DNA of 64,000 bases from Mycocentrospora acerina. Taxonomy: Eukaryota > Ascomycota > Dothideomycetes > Pleosporales. Shown here piece after piece: positions 22,725 through 32,481 of this stretch. The stretch covers positions 248,001 to 312,000 of the forward strand of contig JAKUHH010000395.1 of NCBI GenBank assembly GCA_022701365.1, given 5' to 3'. The stretch's first letter is position 1; every line of letters begins with the position of its first letter. Made by a program: the position numbers and the translations under genes. The notes beneath the pieces are model-generated. The model ran no database searches and was not told the DNA's origin. It was given only the letters and a program-made list of their open reading frames with translations.

Positions 22725-23580
22725 GGTTGTGTGGGTGGGTTGTGGGTGGTTGTGGTGGTGGTGGTGGTGCTGTGAGGCGGGTGGGGAGTTCGAGGAGCGG
22801 GCTTGGGTTGAAGATTGTCGTGGTGGAGAGTGGGATGTCTGTTGGCGGTTAGCGGCTAGCGCTGCTGGGCTGCGGGCAAAGCAGGTGCGGCGTGTCGGCG
22901 GGAAGAGGCGTCCACGCCGGCAGCCTGCCACTGCAACAACAACGGCAACGACAACGACAACATACCACTCAAGTGTCAGCGTGTAAGAGCAGGCTGGTCG
23001 AGACCGGGTGCAGCGTCAGAAGAGAGGACAGCAGGCTGTGCACGAGGCTAAGCAGGGCAGCGCCGTTTTATCTTGCTTCGAATCTTGCCGCACATGCGAG
23101 ACCGCCCTGCCCGTCACTGCCAGCAAAATTATTCACCGACGTTCTCTTCCCAGCGACGCCGCGACATGTGGCAACCTCATGGAACCCCACAGAAAAGCCC
23201 TCTTCGAGACTGCCATGCACATCCATCCTGTTTACTAAACTCACGCACGCTCATTGCTTGGTCATTGCTTGGTCATGGCCAACGTTCGCCTCCACGCAGT
23301 ATGCATCGTGTCGAGCTGGCTTGCATCGCAACCAGTCGTGAGACCTTCAGCGTTCGTGATGCGTTTTGTCCTGCCTGTGTATTTTCTACCTAGTTTTCTT
23401 CGTATACATATACATATACATGTACACCGCCTGCTGAAGCGCGCATAACTCACTGTCCAGAACACACCCAAGCGGCGCTGGACTCGGAAGCAGTTCACAG
23501 CAACTTTTCTCATTTCAAGACAAACTCCAAGACAGATGCCATCCCTGGCCGAGAGCCGGCTTCGTAACCATTTTGAGCAA
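22725..23580. other. UBC4 5' region and glutaryl-CoA dehydrogenase 3' region
   Basis: It contains a (GTG)n microsatellite at 22746-22770, an ACAACAACAACGGCAACG-type triplet run at about 22931-22965 and a TACATATACATATACATGTACA motif at about 23403-23425. No coding frame is convincing. Confidence 0.45.
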
Positions 23581-25019
23581 TCAACAGAACCCTTGGATCC
23601 CCGTAATGGCTCGCCCCAGGATCAAAGCTGTGAATTGTCAGTCAAGCAGAGTGCGCACATAGAACGGATACTCACCGTGGATGTCGCTTTGCCCCTCGTA
23701 AGTCTGTGTGACAAACAGATTTGCCACATGCCTTCCAATGCCGTACTCGTCCGAAACGGCGTTTCCACCAAACACTTCTTGAAGCCTGATCAAAGTTAGC
23801 CACTGCCAACGCAAACATAGACGCACTGATACTTTGACTTACGTTCGAGCATTGACCAAGGCCCGGTCACAGTTCTGCCTCTTGATCATCGAGATCATCT
23901 CTGGCGAAGCCTTGCCCTCGTCCTTTAGTCGTCCCACTTGGCAAGCAGCTAGAATTCCGTACGCAGCGTCGGTCGTTGCATCCGCAAGCTTCTTCTGCAC
24001 GAGTTGATACTTGGCAATCGGATTGCCCTTGAACTGTTTCCTGCTCAACGCATAATCGCGTGTCCTGGAAATGCAGTCTTCCAAAGCGCCAATGGTGCCC
24101 CAAGCAATGCCATATCTTGCCGAGTTCAGGCAGCTGAAAGGTCCTCGCAAGCCCTCAATATCGGGGAACATGTTCGCCTCTGAAACAGGGCACTCATCAA
24201 GATGAATCATTCCGGTGAGCGAAGCGCGCAGCCCGTTCTTGTGCTTGATTGGCGGTGTTTCGAGAGTACCCGGTGGGCACTGGTCGCGTTCAATGACGAA
24301 GCCACGGATTTTTCCCGTGCTTTCAAGCTTCGCCCACACAAGGAGAACATCAGCAATTGGCGAATTTGTGATCCATGTCTTGGAACCCGAGAGCGAGTAG
24401 TATCCTTTCTTGGTTGGGTGCGGCTTTGCAGTCGTCTCCATCGAACCTGGGTCCGACCCATGGTTTGGCTCAGTAAGACCAAAACATCCGAGGAGCTTAC
24501 CCTTGGCCATCTTTGGTAGGAGTCGCTCCTTGAGTTCCTCAGTTCCAAACTCTTCGATGCCTCCCATCGCAAGTGAGCTCTGCACCGAGTAGCCGGATCG
24601 GTATCCCGAGTCTACCCTTTCTACTGCCCTCGTGATCAAACCAGAGGCCACACTGCTGACTCCCGCACATTCGTAGCCCTGGATTGTTGAGCCCAGTAGA
24701 CCCAGCTCGCCCATCTCTTCGATGATTTTCCTGTCAAAGTCTTCATTGCGATATGCCTCTGTGGTACTAAATCAGCAATGACTTGTGACGAGCTGCGTGA
24801 TGCCACCGTACCCAGCACTCTTGGAAGCATACGCTCCTGGCAGTATGACTCTGCTGTCTCTGAGATTGCCAATTCCTCTTCAGTAAACAGATTCTTTGCA
24901 TTTAATGGGTCTTGCCAGTCAAAGGCAACGGGTGTGGTCATGTGCCGCCTTCCAATAGCCGCGGGACGAATTGTGGCATTGAGCTGCCTTGCGGCGTGTC
25001 TGCAAAACGGTCGAAGCAT
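23581..25019 (-). CDS. Glutaryl-CoA dehydrogenase (mitochondrial acyl-CoA dehydrogenase family)
   Basis: Four exons on the minus strand, 25019-24812, 24758-23843, 23785-23676 and 23627-23581, encode 426 residues. The first 30 residues (MLRPFCRHAARQLNATIRP) form a basic mitochondrial presequence. The acyl-CoA dehydrogenase fold is clear: GCFGLTEPNHGSDPGSMET in the FAD-binding middle domain is diagnostic of the glutaryl-CoA branch, SGSKTWITNSP follows, and the catalytic base lies in QTYEGQSDIH (Glu of YEG). It converts glutaryl-CoA to crotonyl-CoA in lysine and tryptophan breakdown, passing electrons to ETF in the matrix. Exon 4 is small (47 nt) and gives the ending ALILGRAITGIQGFC. The length is normal for the family. 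Confidence 0.94.
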
Positions 25020-25506
25020 GTTGGAAAATTGAGTTTCAATCTGACGAATCTGCACAAGGATGTGTAGGAGAGAGTAGATGTTCTGGGCGAAAATGCCTAC
25101 GGAGGCAAGACGCTACCCCACAGTCCGAATGCCGCGGTTCGGAAGACGTCCGCAGTGGCAAGCGATCAATTTTCGTGGTAAACATGCAGCAATAGCCGGC
25201 CTCTACCCATGGAGACGTGCATGCTGGATTGGGAAGCAGTCACTTCTGGACTCGTAGTCCAAGACCATGGCCATTCCAGAGTACTACAACTACAGTATGT
25301 GCACAACTGCACAGAGCCGCGGCGTTGCCAAGGCTGCAGGACCGTGATTGCGCGTCATCCCTGCACGCGTTTTGGACGTGACGTTCTCCAGCCTCCACCA
25401 TCCCACCGTTGCCTGTGCTCGCTCCTGCTCCTGCCCTGCACGCGTGCTCACCACCACACTCGACTGCAAACGCGCTCCGGGAGATAGAGTCAGCAAGGCC
25501 GCCAAG
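25020..25506. promoter_or_regulatory. Divergent promoter region, glutaryl-CoA dehydrogenase / FEN1
   Basis: 487 bases between two divergent genes. The last 130 bases before the FEN1 start are pyrimidine-rich (runs of CTCCTGCTCCTGCC type), as often seen near fungal transcription starts. No other element is named. Confidence 0.45.
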
Positions 25507-26854
25507 ATGGGTATCAAGCATCTTTTCCAGCTCATCGAAGAGCATTCGCCGACGTCCATCAAGAAGGGCGAGATCAAGAACCAGTTTGGCCGCAAGGTCG
25601 CCATTGTATGTATGCGCAGCCCTGATGGGCCATGGCATGTGCTAACTGAGCCAGGATGCGTATGTCTGCCCTCGATCCTAAGCCGCCTGCTTCCCCCAGC
25701 TCACCGCGTCCAGGTCCATGAGCATCTACAGTTTTTTGATCGCTGTGCGCTCCGGCGGCGAACAGCTCATGAACGAATCAGGCGAAACCACGTCCCATCT
25801 AATGGGTCTCTTCTACCGCACACTGCGCATGGTCGACAACGGCATCAAGCCCCTCTACGTCTTCGATGGCGCTCCGCCAAAGCTCAAGTCGGGCGAGCTC
25901 GCGAAGCGATTCCAGCGCAAGACTGAGGCACAGGCCGCCGCAGAAGAGGCCAAGGAGTCAGGCACAGCAGAAGACGTAGAAAAGTTCTCGCGACGGACAG
26001 TCAGGGTGACGAGGGAGCACAACGAGGAGTGTCGGCGACTGCTCAAACTCATGGGCATTCCCTTCATAATCGCGCCCACTGAGGCAGAGGCTCAGTGCGC
26101 TGTGCTTGCGCGGGGTGGCAAGGTCTATGCTGCTGCTTCCGAGGACATGGACACCTTGACCTTCGATACCCCTATCCTGCTGCGACATCTTACATTCAGT
26201 GAGCAGCGCAAAGAGCCAATTCTAGAGATCCATCTAGACAAGGTGCTCGAGGGACTGAACATGGAGCGAGATCAGGCACGCGCCCCAATATCCCCACCCC
26301 CCCTTACCACGCAACAATACTAACTGTATCCTCAGTTTGTTGATCTTTGCATTCTCCTCGGTTGTGACTACCTCGACCCTATCAAGGGCATTGGTCCGTC
26401 TACCGCCCTCAAGCTCATCCGTGATCACACCAACCTCGAAGGTGTAGTCGCCCACATGCGCACCAACGAGAAGAAATACACTATCCCCGACGACTGGCCA
26501 TTTGCAGACGCCCGTGCACTCTTTCTTGAGCCTGATGTGCGGCCTGCCGACGATCCAGAATGCGACTTCAAGTGGGATGCACCAGACGTCGAGGGACTCG
26601 TCAAATTCCTTGTTGAAGAGAAGCACTTCAACGAAGACCGTGTCCGCAATGGTGCAGCAAAACTGCAGAAGAATATGAAGACGGCGCAGCAGAGCCGCCT
26701 CGAGGGATTCTTCAAGCCGATTGAGAAGACAGCCGAAGAAAAGGCGAGTCTCAAGCGCAAGGCTGACGAGAAGCTCGAAGAGAAGAAAAAGAAGCAGAAG
26801 CAGAGTGCGAAAGAGAAGAAGGCGGCCAAGGCGAAACCCAGGGCTGGCGGATGA
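25507..26854 (+). CDS. FEN1: Flap endonuclease 1 (FEN1/Rad27) with a 5-nt microexon
   Basis: Exons 25507-25605, 25655-25659, 25714-26275 and 26336-26854 give 394 residues. The start MGIKHLFQLIEEHSP leaves the invariant N-terminal amine. The conserved DASMSIYSF can only be built by a 5-nt exon (GATGC) between introns of 49 and 54 nt. Active-site acids are in YVFDGAPPKLK, TEAEAQCA, SEDMDTL and LGCDYLDPIKGIG. The PCNA-binding box QSRLEGFF lies at 341-348 and a Lys-rich tail follows. The third intron (26276-26335) starts with GC rather than GT and has a perfect TACTAAC branch site. The enzyme cuts 5' flaps in Okazaki fragment maturation and long-patch base excision repair in the nucleus. Confidence 0.96.
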
Positions 26855-27162
26855 GCATTCAGTATGCAGAGTGAGACATGAGTGACGATGAGTAATCGAT
26901 GCACTTTCACAAGGAGGGATTGTTTTTCTAAAAGGGGATTTCAGCGGCGTTGGGACACACACGCGCACAGCTGTGTTAGGAGTCAACATTCGACTGGTAC
27001 ATGGCGTATTTTCATTCGGTCACACTGAGTTCATGATGAGGTTTTTGTCACCGGAGGGCGCTTCCCCGTCTCACCGATCCATGCATGATAACTATGGTTG
27101 TCTGTCTTGGCAAAGACACATCTAGTACAACATAACAAATACCACTGCAATGCGAAGAATTT

Positions 27163-27191
27163 GAAAAACAAAAAAAACAAAAAACAAAAAA
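27163..27191. repeat. A-rich tract (A4-7C)n
   Basis: Runs of four to seven A interrupted by single C. Confidence 0.85.
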
Positions 27192-27244
27192 TAGAACTCT
27201 TCTAGACCCACCCCGCCTCGACCACAAACAATTACATATCCTTC

Positions 27245-27282
27245 CCTACCTACCTACCTACTTATCTACCTATGTACCTACC
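27245..27282. repeat. (CTAC)n tetranucleotide microsatellite, imperfect
   Basis: About nine units of CTAC/CTAT with single changes. Confidence 0.9.
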
Positions 27283-27480
27283 ATCCAGGCCCACAGCTGA
27301 CAATTCCTCCCTTCCCCCCCTTCCTCCGCTCCTCCTTTCCTATTCGTCCGAAGCGATTAACGCATTTGAATTACAGGAGCGCCGCCACTACTAGCTCGTA
27401 CCAAACAATGTTGGAGTAATGGGTTTACGCATGTGCGTGTGCCGCGCGTGTGAAAGGAGGCACAGACACAGTTCGCGATT

Positions 27481-27554
27481 TCTGGTTCTGATTCTGGTTC
27501 TGGTTCCGGTTCTGGTTCTGGGCCGGGCTCGGGTTAAGGGTCTGGATCTGGTTC
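27481..27554. repeat. (GGTTCT)n hexanucleotide array, imperfect
   Basis: Units of GGTTCT with variants GATTCT, GGTTCC and GGATCT; the middle (27520-27540) is more diverged and GC-rich. Confidence 0.85.
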
Positions 27555-27573
27555 ACGTATTCGGAGACTTGAA

Positions 27574-27630
27574 TATGACATGACATGACATAACATGACA
27601 TGACACGAAATGATACGATACAATACGATA
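27574..27630. repeat. (ATGAC)n pentanucleotide array grading into (ATACG)n
   Basis: About six ATGAC units (one ATAAC) followed by GATACGATACAATACGATA, so the unit changes along the array. Confidence 0.88.
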
Positions 27631-27730
27631 TCTATGATGATAGCGGTGGTGACGGTGATACTCGTGCGCTTCCTTTCCGGTAGTGTCGCCTCACATCTAT
27701 CAACCTTAAGTCCGCCAGAGCGGCTTTTAG

Positions 27731-27770
27731 TTGCTGCTGCTGCTACTGCTACTGCTACTGCTACTGCTGC
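27731..27770. repeat. (TGC/TAC)n trinucleotide repeat
   Basis: Alternating TGCTGC and TACTGC triplets over 40 bases. Confidence 0.9.
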
Positions 27771-28810
27771 CCCGCGCATGTGTCAAAACGGCGTGTTTGC
27801 GGCTGGCTATTGACAAATCGGGCAGGTGTATCCTCGCCACTTAGTGGGAGTGTTGCGGTTTGGGTAGAGTGTTCTGAGAATCATACGATAGCTGAGGGAG
27901 GAGGACAAGGAGAGGGGGTGAAACGAATACGGCTTTCTATCATATACTGACCCTGGCTCTGTTATCGACTTGCCTCGGGCAAAAAGATAGGGAAGAGGAG
28001 GGGTTGGGTGTGAATGTGACGATCGACATGCAGAGAGTGATGATCGACTAGAGGAACCACATATGTTAATTGAAGATCTTCAAGTATGACCGTTTGGGTT
28101 GTCTGCACGAGCCTAAAATGACTCGAGTGAAGACCAGGTATTGCGAATGGGGCAACACGTGCTTGCAACAGTCTGTTGGAAGAACTGGTGCAGGGTCGTT
28201 GTGGGATGAATCCCAAAAAGTCATGGTGATCGGACAATTTGATTGCAGGAGCGTTTGGCCGGAGCATTGTCAAACATGGCGATCCCTTGAACGACAGAAG
28301 GGTAAAGCTCGGCTACTTGTACGCTGAGTCGGTCGTTGACGCGTCCAGGCGAGTTACTGAGAAACAATCTCTCCCTTTCACGCTACCGTAAGCAGACGCA
28401 CTCACATTTTGAGAGTGTAAATCTATTCCTCCACGCCCTCCCGCCACCGACCCCCACAAAACAAGTTTCCGATGACAGAATACATAGAATCTTCCTTTGC
28501 ATCGACCCAATGCATCATCATCGCTTCACATCAAACTCTTTACTTAACTTTACACGTCCTCGCCCTCTGAATCCTTCTCGCGTACTAGAGCGCTCTAGCT
28601 GCCTCGAGTATACTTTCAGAGTTTGGTGATCTCCAATGCGGAAACAGGATAGACACAATCGTGGACGAATGAGTGGTTAGAGCGCGATATTAACTTTGGG
28701 AATTCCGCTCCTCTAACGTACTTAGCATGAGCACGTGCATACTGCACGAAAGTGTGTCAACGCGGTCCGCGCGATTAACGGTGGATCTAGTCGGGTGACT
28801 TTCTTCTTCA

Positions 28811-29839
28811 TCAACCTTGCTCTCTCCTTGCAGTAGCGTTTTTGGACAACATTGGAAAGATGGTGTTTTGACTCTGTGGCGTAAGCTCCAGTGGTGAATA
28901 ACGTGATTCTGGTAGCCGCCGGTCGGTAGTAATACAATCAAGGACCCTGCATATGTCAATACAATGTGGCGGTGCAGGAACACACCAAGTCAAGAATTGT
29001 TGTATCCAAGAAAGCAAAGCGCAGCTCTCACCACTCTGTAGTGACAAATTTGACAACATTATTGCCAGCCCTGGCAATCTCATGTTGCAACTTGCTGGCT
29101 GATAAACGGCCGCCAGCACCGCCATGCACAATGGCTGCGCCCAGAATAATATGCGTAATGGATCGCCGGCCAAATGTGATAGATTATTTTAGCGCCATGG
29201 GCAGCCAGGAGTTGCTTCATTCTATGGTCTGACACTAATGGGGCCGTTGAGCCGTTGATGTAGAAACACAGCGCATTGAACATGTGCTTGTCAGGGAGCT
29301 TCGGCACGGAACCGGAAATATTCGCATGTATATCAGAACTGGTTTCTAATGTACTGTTAGCCTGTTGGATCTACAGTAATGTTTTGCAATTATACATCCA
29401 GAGTCATGTCCAAAGTAGCCTATGCCGCTCCCCGCATAGTTGACCATGCATCAAACGTACCACATTCTCCGATTGCTAAATCCTTCTTTTGCACAGGCTT
29501 CTCATTCGCTTTGTTGGTTGCCCATGCCTCTGTCAGGCTCAGTTGGCCACTGGTCCTCAAGCCTTTGGCAGCCTCCTTCCTGACGCGTCCACCTGCCAAC
29601 CCATCCTTAAATTGCGCACTGAGTTTTGAATTGCGCAAGGTGCGCCACGACGTCGATCCCGAGTTACCGTTCTCCGCGCGTTGGTGGCCGGTAGAGCTAC
29701 TATTCCATGGGTCAAAGAGTTTGTGGGCTGGCAGTACTACGTAAAATGAAGAAGACCGACTTGTAGTTGTGCGGTTTGAGGGAGGTTTAGGTGTTGTCAT
29801 ATCAGGCGTTAGTTTTGATCTATCGGACTGTGCGCTCAT
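28811..29839 (-). pseudogene. BRCT-domain protein gene with a single-base frameshift
   Basis: Minus-strand gene in three exons, about 29839-29461, 29345-29040ish and 28955ish-28811. The N-terminal part carries LFDPWNSSSTGHQRAEN and SWRTLRNSKLSAQFKDG; the middle exon carries the BRCT domain start FYINGSTAPLVSDHRMKQLL with AAHGAKI, and the domain continues one frame away as FGRRSITHIILGAA...GGAGGRLSASKLQHEIARAG and KFVTTEW. The last intron then restores W to VLDCITTDRRLPESRYSP, ending at 28811. The shift is explained by one extra base at about 29182-29187 (the run ATTATTTT in plus sense). No intron fits there. Such BRCT proteins bind phosphopeptides or DNA in repair. A sequencing or assembly error is the alternative to real inactivation. 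A longer N-terminus from 29962 is possible. Confidence 0.75.
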
Positions 29840-31034
29840 CTTGTCGTTGTTAGTGGAGGTGCTTAGTTGCTGTCGAGAATACGAATTGACGCAATCTGCT
29901 AGATTGGCATTTGCACATAGTATGAGGTAGCAGGAAACGTTGAAACGGTTTTGGCGGCTCAATGTTAGTCCACTACATCAGCGCGTTGCCGACGCACATC
30001 CACGGCAAAGTGTACTTGCAAGACGATACGGAAGTTGCCGATATAATGGCGCCAGGACTAGGGCATATAGGACTTTGCGAGTCGTGCTAGATTTAGCACC
30101 GTCGACGGAACAACAAGGTTGAGGATTGGCGACGTTCGCAACAAGATTGTTGGGTAAGGGTTGCCAAGACAGTAGCAATGCTTCGCCGCGTGACAACTCT
30201 AGAAACGGTTGCTTACTCCATTGTGCAGATAATGATAATGGAAAGTGTTAAAGATGCAGTTTTGTGGGACACATGTCGCTTGCAAGAGGTTAGCCTGCAG
30301 AACGAATTGGTTCATTTCGCTGACGTATACAAAACATAGTTGGAGAATTCGCACGTGGCTTTTAAATCACTTAATTTGTCTGCACTATGACTATTTCGCA
30401 ATGTGACTGGCAACGTTGTTGCATTTATAGATTATCAGGATTGTGCGTATGCATGAGCAAACGTTTTCAGTTGGCTAATTAGCCTGTGGAAAAGAAGTAA
30501 ACCTACAATCCCAGACACCGATACCTGACGCCTGGACCAATGCATCGTAAATTCAAAATATCAGTCCTTGAACACTTCCCTTGGTATAGAACATGCAAAG
30601 CTAAGTAGACATGACATGGGGATGAAACTAACAGTTTTCCGACCCGCGAGAGTCCCACCTCTGAAAAACGCCCGCTGGAGACAAAGAAGTGCTGCGGCTG
30701 CGACAGCGCCGAGACTCTGAAAAAGACGGGTCCAAAAGGACACTAGGTGCATGATGAAAAGAGAAAACATGTAAAATAGAAAGTAGGAACTGCTTCCGGA
30801 TCGGTGGCGTCGAGCCATTGTATCTCTGTCGCGTTGTCTGCGGCCTGCAGAGATGCGCAACGGCAGTGGTGCTGCCGGAGACTTCTTTTTTTTCTCCGCC
30901 CCTGCATGAATTATCATAAATTGCCTCCGAATACAGCGACGTGACCCGCAATCAAAAAGTAAAGTCGTTGTCGTCATTCGTAATATCGAACCGCCTCCAT
31001 CTTACAACACACTGGCGTGTTGTCACTTTTTATT
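29840..31034. other. Intergenic, no gene seen
   Basis: AT-rich between 30200 and 30560. Short open frames only. It contains the BRCT gene's upstream region and the 3' end of the next minus-strand gene. Confidence 0.4.
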
Positions 31035-32481
31035 TCACCCGCTCTTGTTGACCGAGGCATCGTACATTTGGCGGTGCTTTTTCATTTCTTCTGGGTTGAA
31101 TGGAGCGACATCGCTCCCTTTCCGGCTTGCCAAGGATAGTGAACTGCCGTTGCCGCGTAGTCTAAGGCTGGCTAATGACCGAGCTTTCTTCAGGGCCTTA
31201 CCCTTGGAATCGGAAGATTGTGGCTGGCGGTCGGCGGCAGTGCCCTGGTTGATCTGGATTATTTCGTCCACTTCAGGCCTCGGCTTGACTCGCATGCGCT
31301 TGAACTCTCGGGTTATTCTCTCGATTTTGGTAAGGCCTTTGGGAGTTGGTGCGTAGCTAGTCGGTGCCTCGGGCATTGGCGTCTCGTGGAAGCTCGAACC
31401 GACGCTTGGTCGACGCTCTGAGCCAAAGCTCACGCCCGAGTCTGTCTTCTTTCCTTTCCGGGGCTCATCCGTGTAGCCTTGAAACGACTCTGGGCCTGTG
31501 GTAGCCAAGCAGTCGTCGATCATGTTCTTGGCCACTCTCAGGTACTTGTCGACTGACCTTTGCACAGCTGGCCAGCCCGTCTCTTCGTCTTCAGCCTTGT
31601 GCAGATTGACAACCTGCTCCAGTATGGAGGGGCCCTTCTTCTGCACTTCGCGAATGTAATCAAAGAACGCGTCTCGCTCATCTTTCAACATCTCGTGGCT
31701 CAACATGGGCGATGGGAGCTTTGTTGATGATTGCATGGGAGGCAGCAAAGTGTTGAGCATACCTACACAGTTGAGCTTGTTGAAGGGTTGTATCGAAAGC
31801 TCGTTGATCATGATCTAAGTAGACGTAATTAGTAAAGTAGATAGTTTGAGAGCAGATTAGATGACATACCCATCGACGTAGGCCAAGGTACAATTGCGCG
31901 TAGTAGCTCTCAGCCTTCTTGTTCTTGCCTTCGACGTTTCGGACCCACAAAGCGATACCTGGGAAACGCTCGGCCATATTGTCAATGTCTGACTCGTATG
32001 TTTCTGCGTGGATATGGACTCTCTCAAAAGCTGCAGCCATCTCTTTGCGTCTCCTGTTCTCCAAATCGCGCAGGTAGTCGAGGGAGGTGAGCGCTTGGGG
32101 AAAGTCAACGAGTGAGAGGGAAGCGTGGAAGCACCGGCCGACAAAGTTGACGATGAAGGTCGGTGGTAATGAGCTGGGTTGTGTAGGCAGCTGATTGAGG
32201 TGGGTCATGAGTTGGGATGTGAAGCTCACGCTGGCAGACTCGGCACTGGTCCAGGCGAAATTCCCGGCGACTGGCGAAGAGTTGCCAGAATTTCCGGTGG
32301 GGGTGTGCGCACGCGAGAGGTCCTTGGGGAGGGGCTGAGCTCGGGGCACGCAGTTGAGTGTGTACATTGTCCGTAATGGGATCTCGTAGCTGCCAGGGTA
32401 CTGCAAGACATGCTCGAGAATGTACGAGAGGGATGTGACGTTTGAGTCGTCTGACGCACTGCGGGAGTGGGTCGAAGACAT
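31035..32481 (-). CDS. Conserved-looking fungal protein of unknown function, 463 aa
   Basis: Two exons on the minus strand, 32481-31870 and 31814-31035, joined by a 55-nt GTATGT...TTAG intron (RRW to IMINELSIQPF). The N-terminal half (after MSSTHSRSASDDSN) is a folded-looking, helix-rich region: LSYILEHVLQYPGSYEIPLRTMYTL, then FVGRCFHASLSLVDFPQAL and a charged helix with RRRKEMAAAF. The C-terminal 200 residues are polar, Ser/Lys-rich and probably disordered, with basic stretches (KKARSLASLRLRG). No signal peptide, membrane helix or catalytic motif is seen. I do not recognise the family. The frame stays open upstream to 33231, but that part is Pro/His/Ser-rich with no consistent structure, so I start at the Met preceding the structured region. 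Confidence 0.75.

Larger units (their letters stand above)
26855..28810. other. Gene-free region rich in simple repeats
   Basis: About 2 kb between FEN1 and the BRCT gene with no credible coding frame. The first 350 bases likely include the FEN1 3' untranslated region; five simple-repeat tracts follow (listed separately). Confidence 0.5.
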
